Positions 5,079-5,888 of a stretch of DNA of 5,888 bases are shown in pieces. This DNA is from Acidobacteriota bacterium (GTDB taxonomy: Bacteria > Acidobacteriota > Terriglobia > Terriglobales > Acidobacteriaceae). The notes under the pieces were generated by a model. That model saw only the letters and a program-made list of their open reading frames with translations, was not told the origin of the DNA and ran no database searches. How positions within the stretch are numbered: the first letter of the stretch is position 1; each line of letters opens with the position of its first letter. Location: contig JAJXXN010000099.1 of the NCBI GenBank assembly GCA_021781075.1, forward strand, positions 1 through 5,888. Direction: 5' to 3'. The position numbers were made by a program, and so were the translations under genes.

Positions 5079-5888
5079 CTACCAGACGCGGCAGCTCTTT
5101 TCCGGGTACATGGGCTGGCCCTTTTTGCAGCCAAATGCCTTGCCAAACTCGTCAAAGTTCCGCACCGTGCCGTTGACGCGCCAGCGACCGGGCGAGTGCG
5201 GATCGACCAGCGACATCTGCCGGGCGATGGCGTCGGTCTGGTTTTGGCACCAGACCTGCGCAAAGCCGAGGAAGTAGCGCTGTGCCTCGGTGTAGCCGTC
5301 AATCTTGTCGCTGATGCTCTTGCCGTCCGCGGCCAGGGCGTCGAGCAGCGCCATGTAGGCGATGCGCAATCCTCCGTTGTCCGCCGTGTTTTCGCCGAGT
5401 GTCAAATGGCCGTTGAGCATCTGCGCCTTCTGGTCTCCCTTTGCCGGCGCCGCCTCAAAGCCGCTGTACTCGTTGGCCACACACTCGGTGCGCTCCTCAA
5501 ATTTCTTGCGGTCCTCAGGAGACTGCCATTCACGCAGGTTGCCGGCGCCATCGTACTTCGAGCCCTCATCGTCAAAGCCGTGTGTGAGTTCGTGGCCGAT
5601 GACGACGCCGATGCCGCCAAAGTTCACCGCCGGGTCCACGGTGAAATCAAAGAACGGCGGCTGAAGGATTCCGGCAGGGAAGTTGATGTCATTGAAGGAG
5701 GGGTCATAGTAGGCGTTGACGGTCGGCGGCGTCATGTCCCATTCTTTTTCATCAACCGGCTTGCCGAGCTTGTTGAATTCATACTGCTCGCGGAAGACGC
5801 GCGCGCGTTGCGCGTTGCCCAGCGCGTCGGCGGGGTCAACCTTCAGGCTGGAGTAGTCGCGCCACTTTTCCGGATAGCCGATCTTGTT
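5079..5888 (-). CDS. M13 family (neprilysin/PepO-like) zinc metallopeptidase, C-terminal part
   Basis: C-terminal 269 residues of a zinc endopeptidase of family M13 (neprilysin, endothelin-converting enzyme, bacterial PepO), which cuts small peptides on the amino side of hydrophobic residues; bacterial members are usually exported. Frame and homology continue through the right edge (visible start NKIGYPEKWRDYS), so the Met at 5735 is internal. Substrate-binding NAYYDP (58-63) and FPAGILQPPFFD (70-81) precede the zinc site HELTH (99-103; bases 5580-5594). The third ligand E166 and D170 lie in GENTADNGG, and the neprilysin-equivalent His231 and Arg237 in DPHSPGRWR. The end, CRVW, equals that of human neprilysin. 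Cys136, Cys214, Cys254 and Cys266 match neprilysin Cys621, Cys695, Cys735 and Cys747, known disulfide partners, which fits an oxidising compartment. Full-length members are about 650-700 residues; the N-terminal signal or anchor lies outside. Substrate unknown. All visible catalytic residues are intact, so it is probably active. Confidence 0.95.
   Translation of the reverse strand, partial: NKIGYPEKWRDYSSLKVDPADALGNAQRARVFREQYEFNKLGKPVDEKEWDMTPPTVNAYYDPSFNDINFPAGILQPPFFDFTVDPAVNFGGIGVVIGHELTHGFDDEGSKYDGAGNLREWQSPEDRKKFEERTECVANEYSGFEAAPAKGDQKAQMLNGHLTLGENTADNGGLRIAYMALLDALAADGKSISDKIDGYTEAQRYFLGFAQVWCQNQTDAIARQMSLVDPHSPGRWRVNGTVRNFDEFGKAFGCKKGQPMYPEKSCRVW

Noticed and set aside
5079..5735. 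Treating the Met at 5735 as the true start of the peptidase
   Set aside because: The reading frame continues without a stop to the window edge, and the upstream 51 residues match the M13 family (NKIGYPEKWRDY and the EW-M-TP segment).

Overview
The window looks like chromosomal DNA from a bacterium of the Acidobacteriota (Terriglobia-like). This is an inference from gene content: a run of secreted beta-propeller ('lactonase/YVTN') lipoproteins beside a neprilysin-like M13 metallopeptidase and an acyltransferase-3 family membrane protein, in moderately GC-rich DNA. No rRNA or other taxonomic marker is present, so the assignment is tentative.

Layout. (1) Positions 1-573, plus strand: C-terminal half of an integral-membrane acyltransferase, cut by the left edge. 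(2) Positions 599-625: a strong hairpin terminator shared by this gene and the convergent genes to its right. (3) Positions 645-4734, minus strand: three consecutive paralogous lipoprotein genes, read in the order 4734->3346, 3232->1982, 1901->645. Each protein has a signal peptide with the lipidated cysteine at residue 26, and each can be read as a seven-bladed propeller. All three genes share the same ribosome-binding layout (GAARGA, five bases, ATGAARTT). The gaps of 113 and 80 bases between them hold stem-loops without good U-tracts, so the three are probably co-transcribed with partial attenuation or RNA processing. (4) Positions 4735-5078: a non-coding stretch that should hold the promoter of the lipoprotein cluster and, at 5007-5036, the terminator of the upstream peptidase gene. 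(5) Positions 5079-5888, minus strand: C-terminal 269 residues of an M13 zinc endopeptidase with a complete visible catalytic set, cut by the right edge.

The three lipoproteins are the most interesting part. They are tandem duplicates that keep a disulfide-like cysteine-pair loop at blade 3 and an adjacent (L/N)-x-Y-(F/W)-P type motif, and they have very few charged residues. They are likely displayed on the cell envelope. Their function is unknown, and lactonase activity should not be assumed from the fold. No mobile element, CRISPR array, tRNA or rRNA was seen.
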